Positions 52,845-62,680 of a stretch of DNA of 64,000 nt are shown here, in pieces. Location of the stretch: NCBI GenBank assembly GCA_040903745.1, contig JBBDUV010000037.1, forward strand, positions 1-64,000, in the 5' to 3' direction. The notes under the pieces are model-generated. The model saw only the letters and a list, made by a program, of their open reading frames with translations. It searched no databases and was not told the DNA's origin. The position numbers were made by a program, and so were the translations under genes. How positions within the stretch are numbered: position 1 is the stretch's first letter; each line of letters starts with the position of its first letter. This DNA is from M55B112 sp040903745 (GTDB lineage: Bacteria > Bacteroidota > Bacteroidia > Bacteroidales > GCA-2748055).

Positions 52845-53096
52845 ATGGCAAACCATTTATCAGCAAAAAAGAGAATCAGACAAGCTGAATCACGTCGCGT
52901 GAGAAATAAGTACCAGGCACGTACCATGCGCAGCGCTGTCAACAAAATCAGGAACACAACCGATAAAGCGGAAGCTGCTGAGATGTATCCAAAAGTTGTA
53001 TCTATGCTCGATAAGTTGGTAAAAACCAGTGTGATCCACAAGAACAAAGCAGCCAATCTGAAATCAAAACTTTCAAAGCACGTTGAGAGTTTGTAG
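52845..53096 (+). CDS. rpsT: 30S ribosomal protein S20
   Basis: The 83-residue basic protein starts MANHLSAKKRIRQAESRRVR and has the three-helix pattern of S20. It binds 16S rRNA early in assembly of the small subunit. It is a single-gene unit with its own promoter and terminator. Confidence 0.97.
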   Translation: MANHLSAKKRIRQAESRRVRNKYQARTMRSAVNKIRNTTDKAEAAEMYPKVVSMLDKLVKTSVIHKNKAANLKSKLSKHVESL

Positions 53097-53128
53097 TAAC
53101 GGTATTTCATAATATTCAACACAACCAG

Positions 53129-53157
53129 CCTTCCGGTTACCCCGGGAGGTTTTTTTT
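53129..53157 (+). terminator. Rho-independent terminator of rpsT
   Basis: CCTTCCGG (53129-53136) pairs with CCGGGAGG (53142-53149), with one G-T pair, and is followed by eight T residues. Confidence 0.8.
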
Positions 53158-53207
53158 ATTCCCCGCCGATATTCCCGCTGCTTATCACATATACAGGAAA
53201 AAGTAGA

Positions 53208-53906
53208 ATGGAGGAATATAAAAATACAACCATCAAAGAGTGGTCGGTCGAGGACCGTCCGCGCGAAAAACTACTCAAATCTGGCGTTCAGTCACTTTCG
53301 AATGCAGAGCTCATCGCCCTGCTCATCGGCAGCGGAACAAAGGAGATGAACGCGGTCGACCTGTCAAGAAATCTCCTGGCTTCAGTCAGCAACAACCTGC
53401 ATGAATTGAGCAGACTTGGACCTGTCGAACTGGTCAAGATAAAAGGGATCGGTACAGCAAAGGCAATCACCCTGATGGCTGCCATTGAACTTGGGTCCAG
53501 AAAAAACAACAGCTATGCAGAAGAGAAGGTTAGTATTAAAGACAGCCAGACAGCCTACGAACTACTCTATCCTGTTATCGGGGAACTCGAACATGAAGAG
53601 TTCTGGATCATTATCCTCAACCGCGCCCATAAAGTGATCAAAACAGAAAAGATCAGTCAGGGAGGCCTCACCGGAACAGTGATCGATACCCGCATGATTT
53701 TGAAACATGCCCTTGACAAACGGGCCACCTCGCTGATCATCTCCCACAACCACCCCTCCGGAAACAAAACACCAAGTGAAGCAGATATCAACATCACCAA
53801 AAAGATAAAGAATGCAGCAGAGATCATGGATATCAATGTGCTCGACCATGTTATTGTGGCGGGACAAACCTATTTTAGCTTTGCAGATGAGGGACTAATG
53901 ATCTGA
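53208..53906 (+). CDS. radC: RadC family (JAB/MPN domain) protein
   Basis: The 232-residue protein has an N-terminal helix-hairpin-helix part (LVKIKGIGTAKAITL, residues 74-88) and a C-terminal JAB metalloprotease-like domain with the zinc motif SHNHPSGNKTPSEAD. The role of chromosomal RadC is not settled; the historic DNA-repair name is kept only as a label. It is full length. Confidence 0.92.
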   Translation: MEEYKNTTIKEWSVEDRPREKLLKSGVQSLSNAELIALLIGSGTKEMNAVDLSRNLLASVSNNLHELSRLGPVELVKIKGIGTAKAITLMAAIELGSRKNNSYAEEKVSIKDSQTAYELLYPVIGELEHEEFWIIILNRAHKVIKTEKISQGGLTGTVIDTRMILKHALDKRATSLIISHNHPSGNKTPSEADINITKKIKNAAEIMDINVLDHVIVAGQTYFSFADEGLMI

Positions 53907-53948
53907 AGAATTAACGTATGCCGCTTGGCAGCAGAAGATTATAAAGAG

Positions 53949-54446
53949 TCAGACCGGATGAACCGCCCCTCCGTTCGAGACCTGTTCAAGCAGCTCGGCA
54001 ACAGTCAGCCCCAATACCGGATGAACTTTCTGAGGCGCAATTTCGGCCAGGGGCTTAAGCACAAATGCTCGTTCCTCCATCCTTGGGTGCGGTAACACAA
54101 GATCTTCTCCACGCATTACCAGGTCGTCGTAAAACAGCAGGTCCAGGTCAATGACCCTGTCAGCATACCCACCGGCCGACTGCTTCCTTCCCATCTCCGA
54201 TTCAATCTTTTGAAGCACACGTAGCAGGGACTCGGCCGACAAATGGGTGTCCAGCACCAGACACTGGTTGTAAAACATATTTTTGCTTTCATAACCCCAG
54301 GGCGCACTCTCATAAATTTTCGAAACGGTAAGTGTCTTGCTAACCCTATCGCATATATGTTGTCGAGCCTTCGCTATATGCCCCTTCCTGTCACCCAAAT
54401 TGGTTCCCAGTCCGATCCACGCCCTATGAAATGAAGTATCTTCCAT
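53949..54446 (-). CDS. folK: 2-amino-4-hydroxy-6-hydroxymethyldihydropteridine pyrophosphokinase
   Basis: The 165-residue protein has the HPPK signatures GLGTNLGDR, SAPWGYESKNMFYNQCL and DRVIDLDLLFYDD, followed by LPHPRMEERAFVL. It transfers pyrophosphate from ATP in folate synthesis. It is intact and convergent with radC. Confidence 0.95.
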   Translation of the reverse strand: MEDTSFHRAWIGLGTNLGDRKGHIAKARQHICDRVSKTLTVSKIYESAPWGYESKNMFYNQCLVLDTHLSAESLLRVLQKIESEMGRKQSAGGYADRVIDLDLLFYDDLVMRGEDLVLPHPRMEERAFVLKPLAEIAPQKVHPVLGLTVAELLEQVSNGGAVHPV

Positions 54447-54512
54447 AATATATTAATAAACTACATGTTACTACCAATATTTGAGAGAATACGAATTATA
54501 CTGAAATTTTTG

Positions 54513-54520
54513 TAAATTTG
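54513..54520 (+). promoter_or_regulatory. -7 element of a toxin-antitoxin remnant
   Basis: TAAATTTG is a perfect TAnnTTTG element only 10 bases before the ATG at 54530, so the transcript would be almost leaderless. Confidence 0.45.
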
Positions 54521-54529
54521 AAATAAAAA

Positions 54530-54721
54530 ATGATAGTAGAAAGACAAAATAATGAAATTTTAATCAAATTTGGTGCCGGCACAAAAGCAACTACGGTGCA
54601 AAGACAAGAAGAATTGACATCAAAGTCGACTGCTACAGAAGATGATGTAGATAATATAATAAAGGATGTCAAAAAAGGTCGCTGGAATAAGATAAAAAAA
54701 GAAATTGGCCTAAATGACTAA
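54530..54721 (+). CDS. Antitoxin-like small protein (PIN-partner type)
   Basis: The 63-residue protein (IVERQNNEILIKFGAGTKAT at the start, then TATEDDVDNIIKDVKKGRW) resembles small antitoxins that precede PIN-domain toxins in Bacteroidota. It seems shortened in the middle compared with that pattern. Its stop overlaps by 8 bases a 19-codon reading frame that begins like a PIN toxin and then stops. The pair therefore looks like a decayed toxin-antitoxin module with the antitoxin still expressed. Family assignment is from pattern. Confidence 0.55.
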   Translation: MIVERQNNEILIKFGAGTKATTVQRQEELTSKSTATEDDVDNIIKDVKKGRWNKIKKEIGLND

Positions 54722-54773
54722 GATAATTATTGACTCAAATATTGCATTTTTAAGATTAGTACAGTTAAATTAA
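54714..54773 (+). pseudogene. Truncated PIN-domain toxin
   Basis: MTKIIIDSNIAFLRLVQLN is the first strand and helix of a PIN-domain ribonuclease, including the first catalytic Asp (IIIDSNIAF), ended by a stop after 19 residues. The remaining catalytic acids are missing, so no active toxin is made. It is too short for standard gene finding. Confidence 0.6.
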
Positions 54774-54792
54774 AATCATTAATAAACACAAA

Positions 54793-56556
54793 ATGAATAG
54801 TTTTTTAAAGTACACCCTTGCAACAATGTCGGGTATCATTATCCTCAACATCATTGGGATGATCACCTTTTTTATCTTTCTCGGCATAGCAACCGCTACT
54901 TCTGAAAAGGTGATTGTTGATGAAAATTCACTATTGGTGGCAAAATTCAACAAACCGGTCATAGATCGAGCCAACAACAACCCGTTTAGCAAGTTTTCCT
55001 TTGGAGGCTTCGACATGGAAGGAACCCTGGGACTCGACCAGGTTCTTAAAGACCTTGACAAGGCGAAAAGGGATGAAAACATCTCCGGGATTTTTCTCCG
55101 CCTTTCTGCCATACCCGCCAGCATGGCTACAGTGGAAGAGATCAGGGATGCACTGCTTGATTTCAAAGAGAGCGGAAAACCCATTATCGCCCATGCAGAT
55201 GCCTATACCCAAAAAACCTATTACCTGGCTACCGCCGCCGACAAGATTTACCTTACCCCGACCGGCGATTTTGACTTCAAGGGTCTGCAGGCTACAGTGC
55301 TATTCTTCAAAAGAGCGCTCGATAAATATGGCATCGATATGCAGGTGATCAGGCACGGCGCATTTAAGAGTGCCGTTGAACCTTTCCTGAGTGATGAGAT
55401 CAGCGATGCCAACCGGGAACAGCTCGATGTCATGCTCAGCTCGCTCTGGGGAAAAATGATCGAAGAGATCTCCGTTGCCCGCGGTATACCAATCAAAGAG
55501 CTGATGAGCTATGCTAATGAGCTTACAATCGCATTTGACCACCAGGCCCTGGAAAAGAATATGATCGACGGACTTAGGTATTACGACGAAGTGCTGGATG
55601 AGTTAAGGGATCTTACTGAAACCGATGAAGACGATGACATCCCGTCCATTTCTCTTGAAAAATATGCCGACGTACCCGCAACCAAAGAGAAAAAAGCAAC
55701 GAAAAACAGGATCGCTGTGGTATATGCCATGGGTAATGTCGTTACCGGTGAGGCTGACGAAGGAACCATCGGTTCCGACCGGATTGCCAAAGCCATTCGC
55801 AAAGCAAGGAAAGATGACAAGGTGAAAGCGATTGTTTTCAGGGTAAATTCAGGAGGTGGAAGTGCCCTGGCCTCAGAAATCATTCACCGTGAAGTGAAAC
55901 TTGCCGCTGAGGTAAAACCAGTCGTTGCATCGCTGGGCGATGTGGCAGCATCAGGCGGTTATTATATTGTTTGCCCGGCCGATACCATCGTTGCCAGCGA
56001 GACAACCATCACCGGTTCAATTGGTGTGTTTGGTCTGCTGCCCAACCTGCAGGAGCTGATGAACGACAAAATTGGAATAACCACAGGTGTTGTAAAAACC
56101 AACAAATATGCTGATATCATGTCTCTTACCAGACCGCTGACTGCAGATGAGAGGAAAATAATTCAGTCCTACGTGGATGATGTATACACCACCTTTGTCA
56201 ACCACGTGGCCGAGGGAAGATCCATGTCCTATGAAGAGGTTGATGCCATCGGTGGCGGACGCGTCTGGTCCGGTTTGAATGCCAGGGAGATCGGCCTGAT
56301 CGACCTGTACGGCGGACTTGAACGTTCTGTTGAGATAGCAGCAGAAATGGCAGAACTGGAGAACTATAGGATTACCTCCCTGCCTGTTCTTGAAGATCCG
56401 TTCACCCTCCTGATGAAACAGTTTACCGGTAACGCAAAAGCAAAAATCATTAAAAAGGAGCTTGGCACTTCCTATCAGCTTTACAAAAAAGCGGAAGAAA
56501 TCAGCCAGATGCGTGGGATCCAGGCTGTCATGCCCTACACCCTGGATATTCACTAG
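54793..56556 (+). CDS. sppA: Signal peptide peptidase SppA (67K type)
   Basis: The 587-residue protein has an N-terminal membrane helix (residues 9-32) and two tandem S49 domains. The nucleophile Ser lies in GDVAASGGYY and SIGVFG follows; the general base Lys is expected in the first domain. It degrades cleaved signal peptides in the membrane. Length is normal for the fused form. Confidence 0.95.
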   Translation: MNSFLKYTLATMSGIIILNIIGMITFFIFLGIATATSEKVIVDENSLLVAKFNKPVIDRANNNPFSKFSFGGFDMEGTLGLDQVLKDLDKAKRDENISGIFLRLSAIPASMATVEEIRDALLDFKESGKPIIAHADAYTQKTYYLATAADKIYLTPTGDFDFKGLQATVLFFKRALDKYGIDMQVIRHGAFKSAVEPFLSDEISDANREQLDVMLSSLWGKMIEEISVARGIPIKELMSYANELTIAFDHQALEKNMIDGLRYYDEVLDELRDLTETDEDDDIPSISLEKYADVPATKEKKATKNRIAVVYAMGNVVTGEADEGTIGSDRIAKAIRKARKDDKVKAIVFRVNSGGGSALASEIIHREVKLAAEVKPVVASLGDVAASGGYYIVCPADTIVASETTITGSIGVFGLLPNLQELMNDKIGITTGVVKTNKYADIMSLTRPLTADERKIIQSYVDDVYTTFVNHVAEGRSMSYEEVDAIGGGRVWSGLNAREIGLIDLYGGLERSVEIAAEMAELENYRITSLPVLEDPFTLLMKQFTGNAKAKIIKKELGTSYQLYKKAEEISQMRGIQAVMPYTLDIH

Positions 56557-56660
56557 TCTGTAAATAAAGCCGAGTTTCCAGATCATAATGTTCGGGATCA
56601 GGGCACACAGATACCGGATATTACATACAGAAACGCATTAATGAATAAACCGAAAACTTT

Positions 56661-56692
56661 AGCCCGGTCAACAGCTGACCGGGCTTTTTTTT
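56661..56692 (+). terminator. Strong rho-independent terminator
   Basis: GCCCGGTCA (56662-56670) pairs exactly with TGACCGGGC (56676-56684), followed by eight T residues. It separates sppA from lpxK. Confidence 0.92.
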
Positions 56693-56714
56693 CTCTCTGT
56701 TCAATTCAAATGGT

Positions 56715-56722
56715 TAACTTTG
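56715..56722 (+). promoter_or_regulatory. -7 element of lpxK
   Basis: TAACTTTG is a perfect TAnnTTTG element. It overlaps the first ATG of the open frame (56720), so the real start must be the later ATG at 56744. Confidence 0.5.
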
Positions 56723-56743
56723 CACTCTTTCGTAAAAATCTCC

Positions 56744-57865
56744 ATGCAAAAAAGAGAGAGCATATCGCGTATACTTCTATTTCCCTTCAGCCTGATATAC
56801 CGGGCAGTGGTCGGAACAAGGAACCTGCTTTTTGACTGGGAACTGCTTCCTGCAACAGAATTCAATCTGCCAGTCATATCGGTCGGGAATATCACAGTAG
56901 GCGGAACCGGCAAAACACCGCACATCGAATACCTCGTCGAATTGCTGAAGGATGATTTCTCCCTCGCATGCCTGAGCAGGGGATACAAACGCAAAACAAG
57001 ACATTTTATTCTTGCAGATATACAATCGACCGCTTCAATGATCGGGGACGAGCCCCGGCAGTTAAAGCAAAAGTTTCCCGAAATATCTGTAGCGGTGGAT
57101 CGCAACCGGGTTAGCGGTATCGAAAAACTGCTTGAACTGCCCGAATCACCGGAGGTAATACTCCTGGATGATGCATTTCAGCACCGATCCGTAAAAGCAG
57201 GTAAATCAATCCTGCTGATGGATTTCAACAGGCTGATCACCGACGACCTTTTACTTCCCGCCGGCCGGCTGCGCGAACCGGTATCGGCTAAAAAACGTGC
57301 CGATATTATCCTTATCACGAAATCGCCCGGGCGACTGAAACCCATTGAGATGCGAAATATTGCGAAACGTCTGAATACCGACCTGCATCAAAATCTGTTC
57401 TTTACCACCATCAAATATGGCGAAATACGACCTGTTTTCGATATTGCTGAGAAGAGAAAACCGGATTTCTTCAAAAAGAAAAAGGCCCCGGTGATCCTCT
57501 TAACAGGCATCGCCAACCCCAGGCCCATAAGAACATTTGCCAGGAGTATTTCTACCAGGTTGCTCGAGCTAACCTTCCCCGATCATCACGCATACAGTGC
57601 TAAGGACCTGAAGAAATTACAGATAATATTTGAAATTGCAAATCATCCCGATACCCTGGTCCTTACCACCGAAAAAGATGCGATGCGGCTTCAGGAACTA
57701 AGTATCAATGATTCAATAAAGAATTCTCTCTATTATGTCCCTATCCGGGTTGAATTCCTGGACGAACAACAAAAAGAGGCGTTTAATAAAATTATACTGA
57801 ATTATGTTAGAAGCAATCAACGAGACAACATCCTACATCAGAGGACAGACAAAACTTCAGCCTGA
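56744..57865 (+). CDS. lpxK: Tetraacyldisaccharide 4'-kinase
   Basis: From the ATG at 56744 the protein has 373 residues. It has an N-terminal membrane-associated helix, the Walker A-like motif VGNITVGGTGKTPH, and VEVILLDDAFQHR-type sequence (PEVILLDDAFQHRSV). It phosphorylates lipid A precursor at the 4' position. The start at 56720 is rejected because it lies in the promoter. Its 3' end overlaps the purine nucleoside phosphorylase gene by 62 bases. Confidence 0.93.
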   Translation: MQKRESISRILLFPFSLIYRAVVGTRNLLFDWELLPATEFNLPVISVGNITVGGTGKTPHIEYLVELLKDDFSLACLSRGYKRKTRHFILADIQSTASMIGDEPRQLKQKFPEISVAVDRNRVSGIEKLLELPESPEVILLDDAFQHRSVKAGKSILLMDFNRLITDDLLLPAGRLREPVSAKKRADIILITKSPGRLKPIEMRNIAKRLNTDLHQNLFFTTIKYGEIRPVFDIAEKRKPDFFKKKKAPVILLTGIANPRPIRTFARSISTRLLELTFPDHHAYSAKDLKKLQIIFEIANHPDTLVLTTEKDAMRLQELSINDSIKNSLYYVPIRVEFLDEQQKEAFNKIILNYVRSNQRDNILHQRTDKTSA

Positions 57866-58613
57866 AACGGCCATCATCCTCGGAACAGGCCTGGGTGGTA
57901 TCGCCGATGAGATAGAAGCTGAGGTGATCATCCCCTACGAAAGGATCCCCAACTTTCCGGTATCAACCGTTGAGGGACATGATGGGAAAATGATTATCGG
58001 CACCTATGCCGGCAAAGAGGTAATTGTCCTTAAAGGAAGGTTTCATTATTATGAAGGTTATACCATGCAGGAGGTAACCTTTCCTGTGCGTGTCCTGAAG
58101 TTCCTGGGCGTAAAAAACCTCTTTATATCAAACGCTGCCGGCGGCATGAATCCCGATTTCGAAGTGGGTGATGTCATGTTCATTAACGACCACATCAACC
58201 TCATGCCCAATCCGCTGGTAGGTAAGCACCACCCGGAATATGGCGACCGTTTCCCGGATATGAGCAGCGTCTATAATAAACAATTGATCGACAAAGCGCT
58301 TAAATCGGCCACCGAAAATCAGCTGAGGGCACACAAGGGATGCTATGTGAGTGTAACCGGTCCGACACTTGAGACACCAAAGGAATATGACTATTTCCGT
58401 ATTATCGGTGGCGACGCGGTGGGTATGTCGACTGTCCCGGAGGCCATCGTCGCACACCAGATGGGGATGACCATCTTCGCGGTTTCGGTAATCACCGATT
58501 TGGGGGTTCCGGGTAAAATCGAAAAGATCTCCCACAAGATCGTTCAGGAAGCTGCCGCAAAAGTAACACCCAAACTGATCAGGGTAATTTATGAAATGGT
58601 CGCAGGCCTTTAA
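57804..58613 (+). CDS. punA: Purine nucleoside phosphorylase
   Basis: The 269-residue protein has the trimeric PNP signatures ILGTGLGGIADEIE, RFHYYEGYTMQEVTFPVRVL, SNAAGGMNPDF and DAVGMSTVPEAIVAHQMGM. It splits purine nucleosides with phosphate in purine salvage. The overlap with lpxK is large, yet the start MLEAINETTSYI gives the normal length. Confidence 0.94.
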   Translation: MLEAINETTSYIRGQTKLQPETAIILGTGLGGIADEIEAEVIIPYERIPNFPVSTVEGHDGKMIIGTYAGKEVIVLKGRFHYYEGYTMQEVTFPVRVLKFLGVKNLFISNAAGGMNPDFEVGDVMFINDHINLMPNPLVGKHHPEYGDRFPDMSSVYNKQLIDKALKSATENQLRAHKGCYVSVTGPTLETPKEYDYFRIIGGDAVGMSTVPEAIVAHQMGMTIFAVSVITDLGVPGKIEKISHKIVQEAAAKVTPKLIRVIYEMVAGL

Positions 58614-58663
58614 TTCGAACCGAGAACATCATTATCCAAAAGTATTAATAACCAATTATCCAT

Positions 58664-59845
58664 TTGAAGAAAAAGAATGTCGACGGATTCCAGAATGACA
58701 AGGTGATCTCCCTATCGGCTGTTCACCTTGTTCATGATATCTACACCTCTTTTCTGGCCCCGGCACTCCCAAAAATTATCGAGAAACTCGGCATGAGCTA
58801 CGGCCTGGCCGGACTGCTTGCCGTTATCCAGCGTATCCCGTCTCTTTTTAATCCGCTGATGGGTATCATCGCGGAAAGACCCTCCATGAAATACATGGTG
58901 ATCGTCTCCCCGGCCATAACAGCGGTTGCCATGAGCCTGATCGGTATTGCCCCGGGGTATATCTTCCTGGCTATCCTTCTTTTTGTATCTGGTATCAGCT
59001 CCATGATGTGGCACATCCCCAGTCCGGTGATGATCAAGGTGCTCTCAGGCAGCCGCATCGGAAAAGGGATGAGCTTCTATATGGTGGGCGGTGAGCTGGC
59101 AAGAACCCTCGGACCGCTGGTGATTCTGGGTGTGATCCAGCTCTGGGGACTGGAGGGTACCTGGAAGATGATGCCGCTGGGATTCATGGCCTCTTTTATT
59201 CTCTGGCTCAATTTCAGAAATATTGATATAAAGCCGGAGCACAGGGAACACACTGAGGGCAATTACTGGACCATCTTCAAGAGGTATCTGCCGGCATTTA
59301 TCTTAACCGGTGGATTTACCTTTTTTCAGGCGGGTGTGAAGGCTTCACTCACCTATTACCTGCCTACTTTTTTAACAGACAGTGAGGACCATACCCTGGT
59401 CTTTGCAGATCTGTCGCTTACCATTCTGCAGCTGGCAGGAGCTGCAGGGGCACTGTTTGCCGGTACAATTAGTGACAGGCTGGGACGAACAGGGACACTG
59501 CTGATCATCAGCCTCGCCACTCCCCTGCTCATGCTGCTCTTTCTCAACATGGAGGGCGCCTGGATCATCCCTGTACTGATCCCACTCGGCTTTTTTCTCT
59601 TTGCCCCTACTGCAGTCATGATGGCCCTGATCCAGGACCTGCATACAGCAAAAAAGGCATTTGTAAACTCCATCTATATGTTCATCAACTTTTTCATAAG
59701 CTCCCTGGTAATCCCAATGGTGGGGGTAATCACCGACCATTTTGGCTTCAGGACAAGCTATATCGCCTTCAATATCCTGGCATTCGGAGCCGTCGCTGTT
59801 GTACTTTATTCCAGAAACCGATTACCACAACTCAGCGGTAAATAA
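58664..59845 (+). CDS. MFS transporter
   Basis: This 393-residue protein has twelve membrane helices in two halves with a loop near residue 195. The first-helix region (VHLVHDIYTSFLAPALPKII) and GTISDRLGRTG in the second half resemble fosmidomycin-resistance-type MFS exporters. The start is a TTG, since no ATG is available nearby. Its end overlaps the convergent lamin-tail gene by 14 bases. Confidence 0.85.
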   Translation: MKKKNVDGFQNDKVISLSAVHLVHDIYTSFLAPALPKIIEKLGMSYGLAGLLAVIQRIPSLFNPLMGIIAERPSMKYMVIVSPAITAVAMSLIGIAPGYIFLAILLFVSGISSMMWHIPSPVMIKVLSGSRIGKGMSFYMVGGELARTLGPLVILGVIQLWGLEGTWKMMPLGFMASFILWLNFRNIDIKPEHREHTEGNYWTIFKRYLPAFILTGGFTFFQAGVKASLTYYLPTFLTDSEDHTLVFADLSLTILQLAGAAGALFAGTISDRLGRTGTLLIISLATPLLMLLFLNMEGAWIIPVLIPLGFFLFAPTAVMMALIQDLHTAKKAFVNSIYMFINFFISSLVIPMVGVITDHFGFRTSYIAFNILAFGAVAVVLYSRNRLPQLSGK

Positions 59846-62474
59846 CGGCACAGGCCTGTCGCCTGAACCTCATCCGCCGATCTCCGGCGATCCCCAAATG
59901 CACAACATAGATGCCCGGAAGAACTATATTTCCATTGTCATCCAGCCCATCCCAGGAATAGATATCACCACCGCCGGTTATGCCCCGAAAAACGATCTCC
60001 CTTACCCTGATCCCGTTCAAATCGGTAATGAATATGTCGATCAGCCTGTATTCTCCGGGGTCCTGCAATCTTATCTCCAGCATATCTTCAAATCCATCGT
60101 TATCGGGACTGAAAACCTCCGGATAGATTTCAAGAAAAGTGGCAGGTTCGGACGGTAACCGGCTGTGTGAATTCAGCATCCCCGGGGTACCGTAATTCAC
60201 AGATGCCGCCGCAGAGGTCCAGCACTGCGACAGTGAAGCACAGGATCCACTGTGTATTCTCTCCAACGCAACACCCGTGGTTACCCCAACCAGATCGTGA
60301 TGCAACGAATCATGATAACAGCACTCATCTATCACCGCTCCCGACCTGTCCGTAAGCTGTACACATGCTCCCCCGTTAGAAAGGCGGGGCCAGTCAGCAA
60401 CCTCCACCACAGCAACATCGGGAACTAACTCCCACTCTTCCCGCAATGCTCGACTGTTTATGGCAAATACAACTTTTGCATCCGGAAAGAGCAGGAGCGA
60501 TTCCCAACATATTTCTACAAGCGTCCCTTCCAACGAGCCTGCCTCCGTCACCCTCAACTTCAGATCATGCAGGTCCAGAAAATTTTCCCCGGGGTTGTAA
60601 AGTTCGATATATTCATTTCCTCCCTGCACCGGGTCGTACATGATCTCGTTGATCAGCGGAACATGTGGTTTCGGCAGCTCCGGCTTCCTGAACCGCCGGT
60701 GAACCTCCTTCATTTCATTCCCGGCACAATCACCAACCGAAGAGATTTTCAGCTCATAATCAACTCCCGTGCCCAACGCCTTCTTCAACGTAAGATCTAC
60801 TGTTCTGAACGCCACCGGCAAAGGCCCAAAGTCATTATCGGAAGGAACCCCATCGACCGTGAATCCTCCTTCCTCACCGGGCTGAAGCAGGAGATGCTCA
60901 TTAAAATTCAGCGATACACTTGTACTGTCGGGTAGCCCGATGTATTGCAGTAGAGGTGACACAAGATCAGTCACCTTTGCAGTCAGGCTGTTCTTCTTTC
61001 CCGGGGTACCTCCTCTCCATCCAGCCGACACGATCCAATTCTCATATCCACCGCACAAGTTATCCAAATCAATCCTTTCAATCGACCAGCCCCCTTCTGC
61101 CCGGTCCCTGTCATACCGTTCCATCGCCTCATATTCAACCTGGTGGATCATCCTTCCATACCGGTCGTACAGTCCAACACCACCACCTCCATTGGTCAGC
61201 GCGGTCATGGAACCAATGATCGCTTGCAACCTGATATCACCATACTGACCGGCACAGTTTAGATGGGTCAGCACCAAATACTCCCCGGGCAACAGCCGGG
61301 CAGAATCCAACGCATACGCACTATTGTTGATCATGATGGTCCAGCCGTCAAGATCGATCTCCTCTTCATACCGGTTAAATATCTCCACATATTCACAGGG
61401 TGGCAGGTGGACCCGTGGCTCGGGATCGGTCATCAGCTCAGTAACCACAATATCGCCAAATTCTGCCAACTCCTGCCTGAAAATGATAGCTGTATCGGAA
61501 AGAGTATTGCCTTCATAGTCGGACACATTCCTGATAAGCAACTGTTGTTCCTGTCGGTTGGGAAAACGGGATGCAAAGAATAGTTGACACACTTCGCCCG
61601 AATGATCAACTGAATCGGGCATTACCTCAACAAGGGAACCTCCTGTTTGGGAAGTTGTCAACTGCCAGGAAAAACTGGCACCAGCCGGCGCAGTGATCTC
61701 TTCGCTAAACTGTATCTCCAGGCTGCTTTGTCCGGTTACCCGGTGACCAACAATCTTTGGAGAAACAATATCCGAAAAAAAGCCTCCCCGGATCCGGATA
61801 TCATCCACCCACAATTTACGGTCCTGGGCCGATGTGTAAGCATACCTGAAGCCGGCGTACCTGCCCCGGACCGGTTCAATTTCCCGGCCTGTTCCATAGC
61901 GTACCAGTGAATCTGCAGAGCCATCCAGCGAGCACTCCAGCGACCAGTTTCCAAAAGGATCCCTGGTCACCCTCAGGAACGGTTCACCCTGGGTGCCGAT
62001 GATCTCCTGGTAGTTCAATTCACTGCTTACGATCTCAACTGCCTCACCATGGTGCAGCTGCCATACCTTCACGCGATCATCCGAGCCGATGAAATTCACT
62101 CCCAGAACCATTCCCGATACGTTTTCAGAGCCGGGTTCCAGATCATGGATACTATTCGCCAGAAAAAACAGCTGCCAGTTGTTGCTGCCGCTGGGATTAT
62201 AGCCATGCCGGATTCTGAAGGAGACCGCGATGGTATCTGTAAGGTCCGGATACCGGATATCCATCCCGATATAGTCAACACCTGCTGCAAGATTATCATA
62301 CGCATGGTGCAGGGAGTACTCCCCCATTAAAGCCCGGTTGGATGTACACTCCCACCGCCCCGGAGGCACCTGTTCCCATCCGGAAAGCGTGCCGTCCTCA
62401 AAATCATGCACTACCTGGCCGGTGACAATCAGGGGAACAAGAGAAAACAGATGGAGAAAAAATCCTCTTCTCAT
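59832..62474 (-). CDS. Secreted lamin-tail-domain protein with gliding-type C-terminus
   Basis: This 880-residue protein has a signal peptide (ending LIVTGQ) and a LamG-like N-terminal region (residues 22-235). Two lamin tail domains follow (about 345-475, VVTELMTDPEP and YVEIFNRYEEEIDLDGW; about 615-755, LINEIMYDPVQGGNEYIELY), with Ig-like beta regions between. The C-terminal FSPDNDGFEDMLEI and YSWDGLDDNGNIVLPGIYVV is a gliding-motility/FlgD-like type B tail, suggesting export by T9SS. It probably stays at the cell surface; the function is unknown. Confidence 0.85.
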   Translation of the reverse strand: MRRGFFLHLFSLVPLIVTGQVVHDFEDGTLSGWEQVPPGRWECTSNRALMGEYSLHHAYDNLAAGVDYIGMDIRYPDLTDTIAVSFRIRHGYNPSGSNNWQLFFLANSIHDLEPGSENVSGMVLGVNFIGSDDRVKVWQLHHGEAVEIVSSELNYQEIIGTQGEPFLRVTRDPFGNWSLECSLDGSADSLVRYGTGREIEPVRGRYAGFRYAYTSAQDRKLWVDDIRIRGGFFSDIVSPKIVGHRVTGQSSLEIQFSEEITAPAGASFSWQLTTSQTGGSLVEVMPDSVDHSGEVCQLFFASRFPNRQEQQLLIRNVSDYEGNTLSDTAIIFRQELAEFGDIVVTELMTDPEPRVHLPPCEYVEIFNRYEEEIDLDGWTIMINNSAYALDSARLLPGEYLVLTHLNCAGQYGDIRLQAIIGSMTALTNGGGGVGLYDRYGRMIHQVEYEAMERYDRDRAEGGWSIERIDLDNLCGGYENWIVSAGWRGGTPGKKNSLTAKVTDLVSPLLQYIGLPDSTSVSLNFNEHLLLQPGEEGGFTVDGVPSDNDFGPLPVAFRTVDLTLKKALGTGVDYELKISSVGDCAGNEMKEVHRRFRKPELPKPHVPLINEIMYDPVQGGNEYIELYNPGENFLDLHDLKLRVTEAGSLEGTLVEICWESLLLFPDAKVVFAINSRALREEWELVPDVAVVEVADWPRLSNGGACVQLTDRSGAVIDECCYHDSLHHDLVGVTTGVALERIHSGSCASLSQCWTSAAASVNYGTPGMLNSHSRLPSEPATFLEIYPEVFSPDNDGFEDMLEIRLQDPGEYRLIDIFITDLNGIRVREIVFRGITGGGDIYSWDGLDDNGNIVLPGIYVVHLGIAGDRRMRFRRQACAVIYR

Positions 62475-62680
62475 TCGATCGGTATTTTATAGTATGGTTA
62501 GAGTTTAGGCACCAACCGCTATTTGAGCTTTTATGACTGTAAATCGAATAAATTGCGAAATAGGGTTTCTTTTTCAGTGAATATTTACGATTTTTGCAAC
62601 TTAATAATTGAAAGGGAGCAGAGAGGAACAAACTCCTTTTTATCGGTTAATGTGATAAAAACCCGAAAAATCGTAAGATA

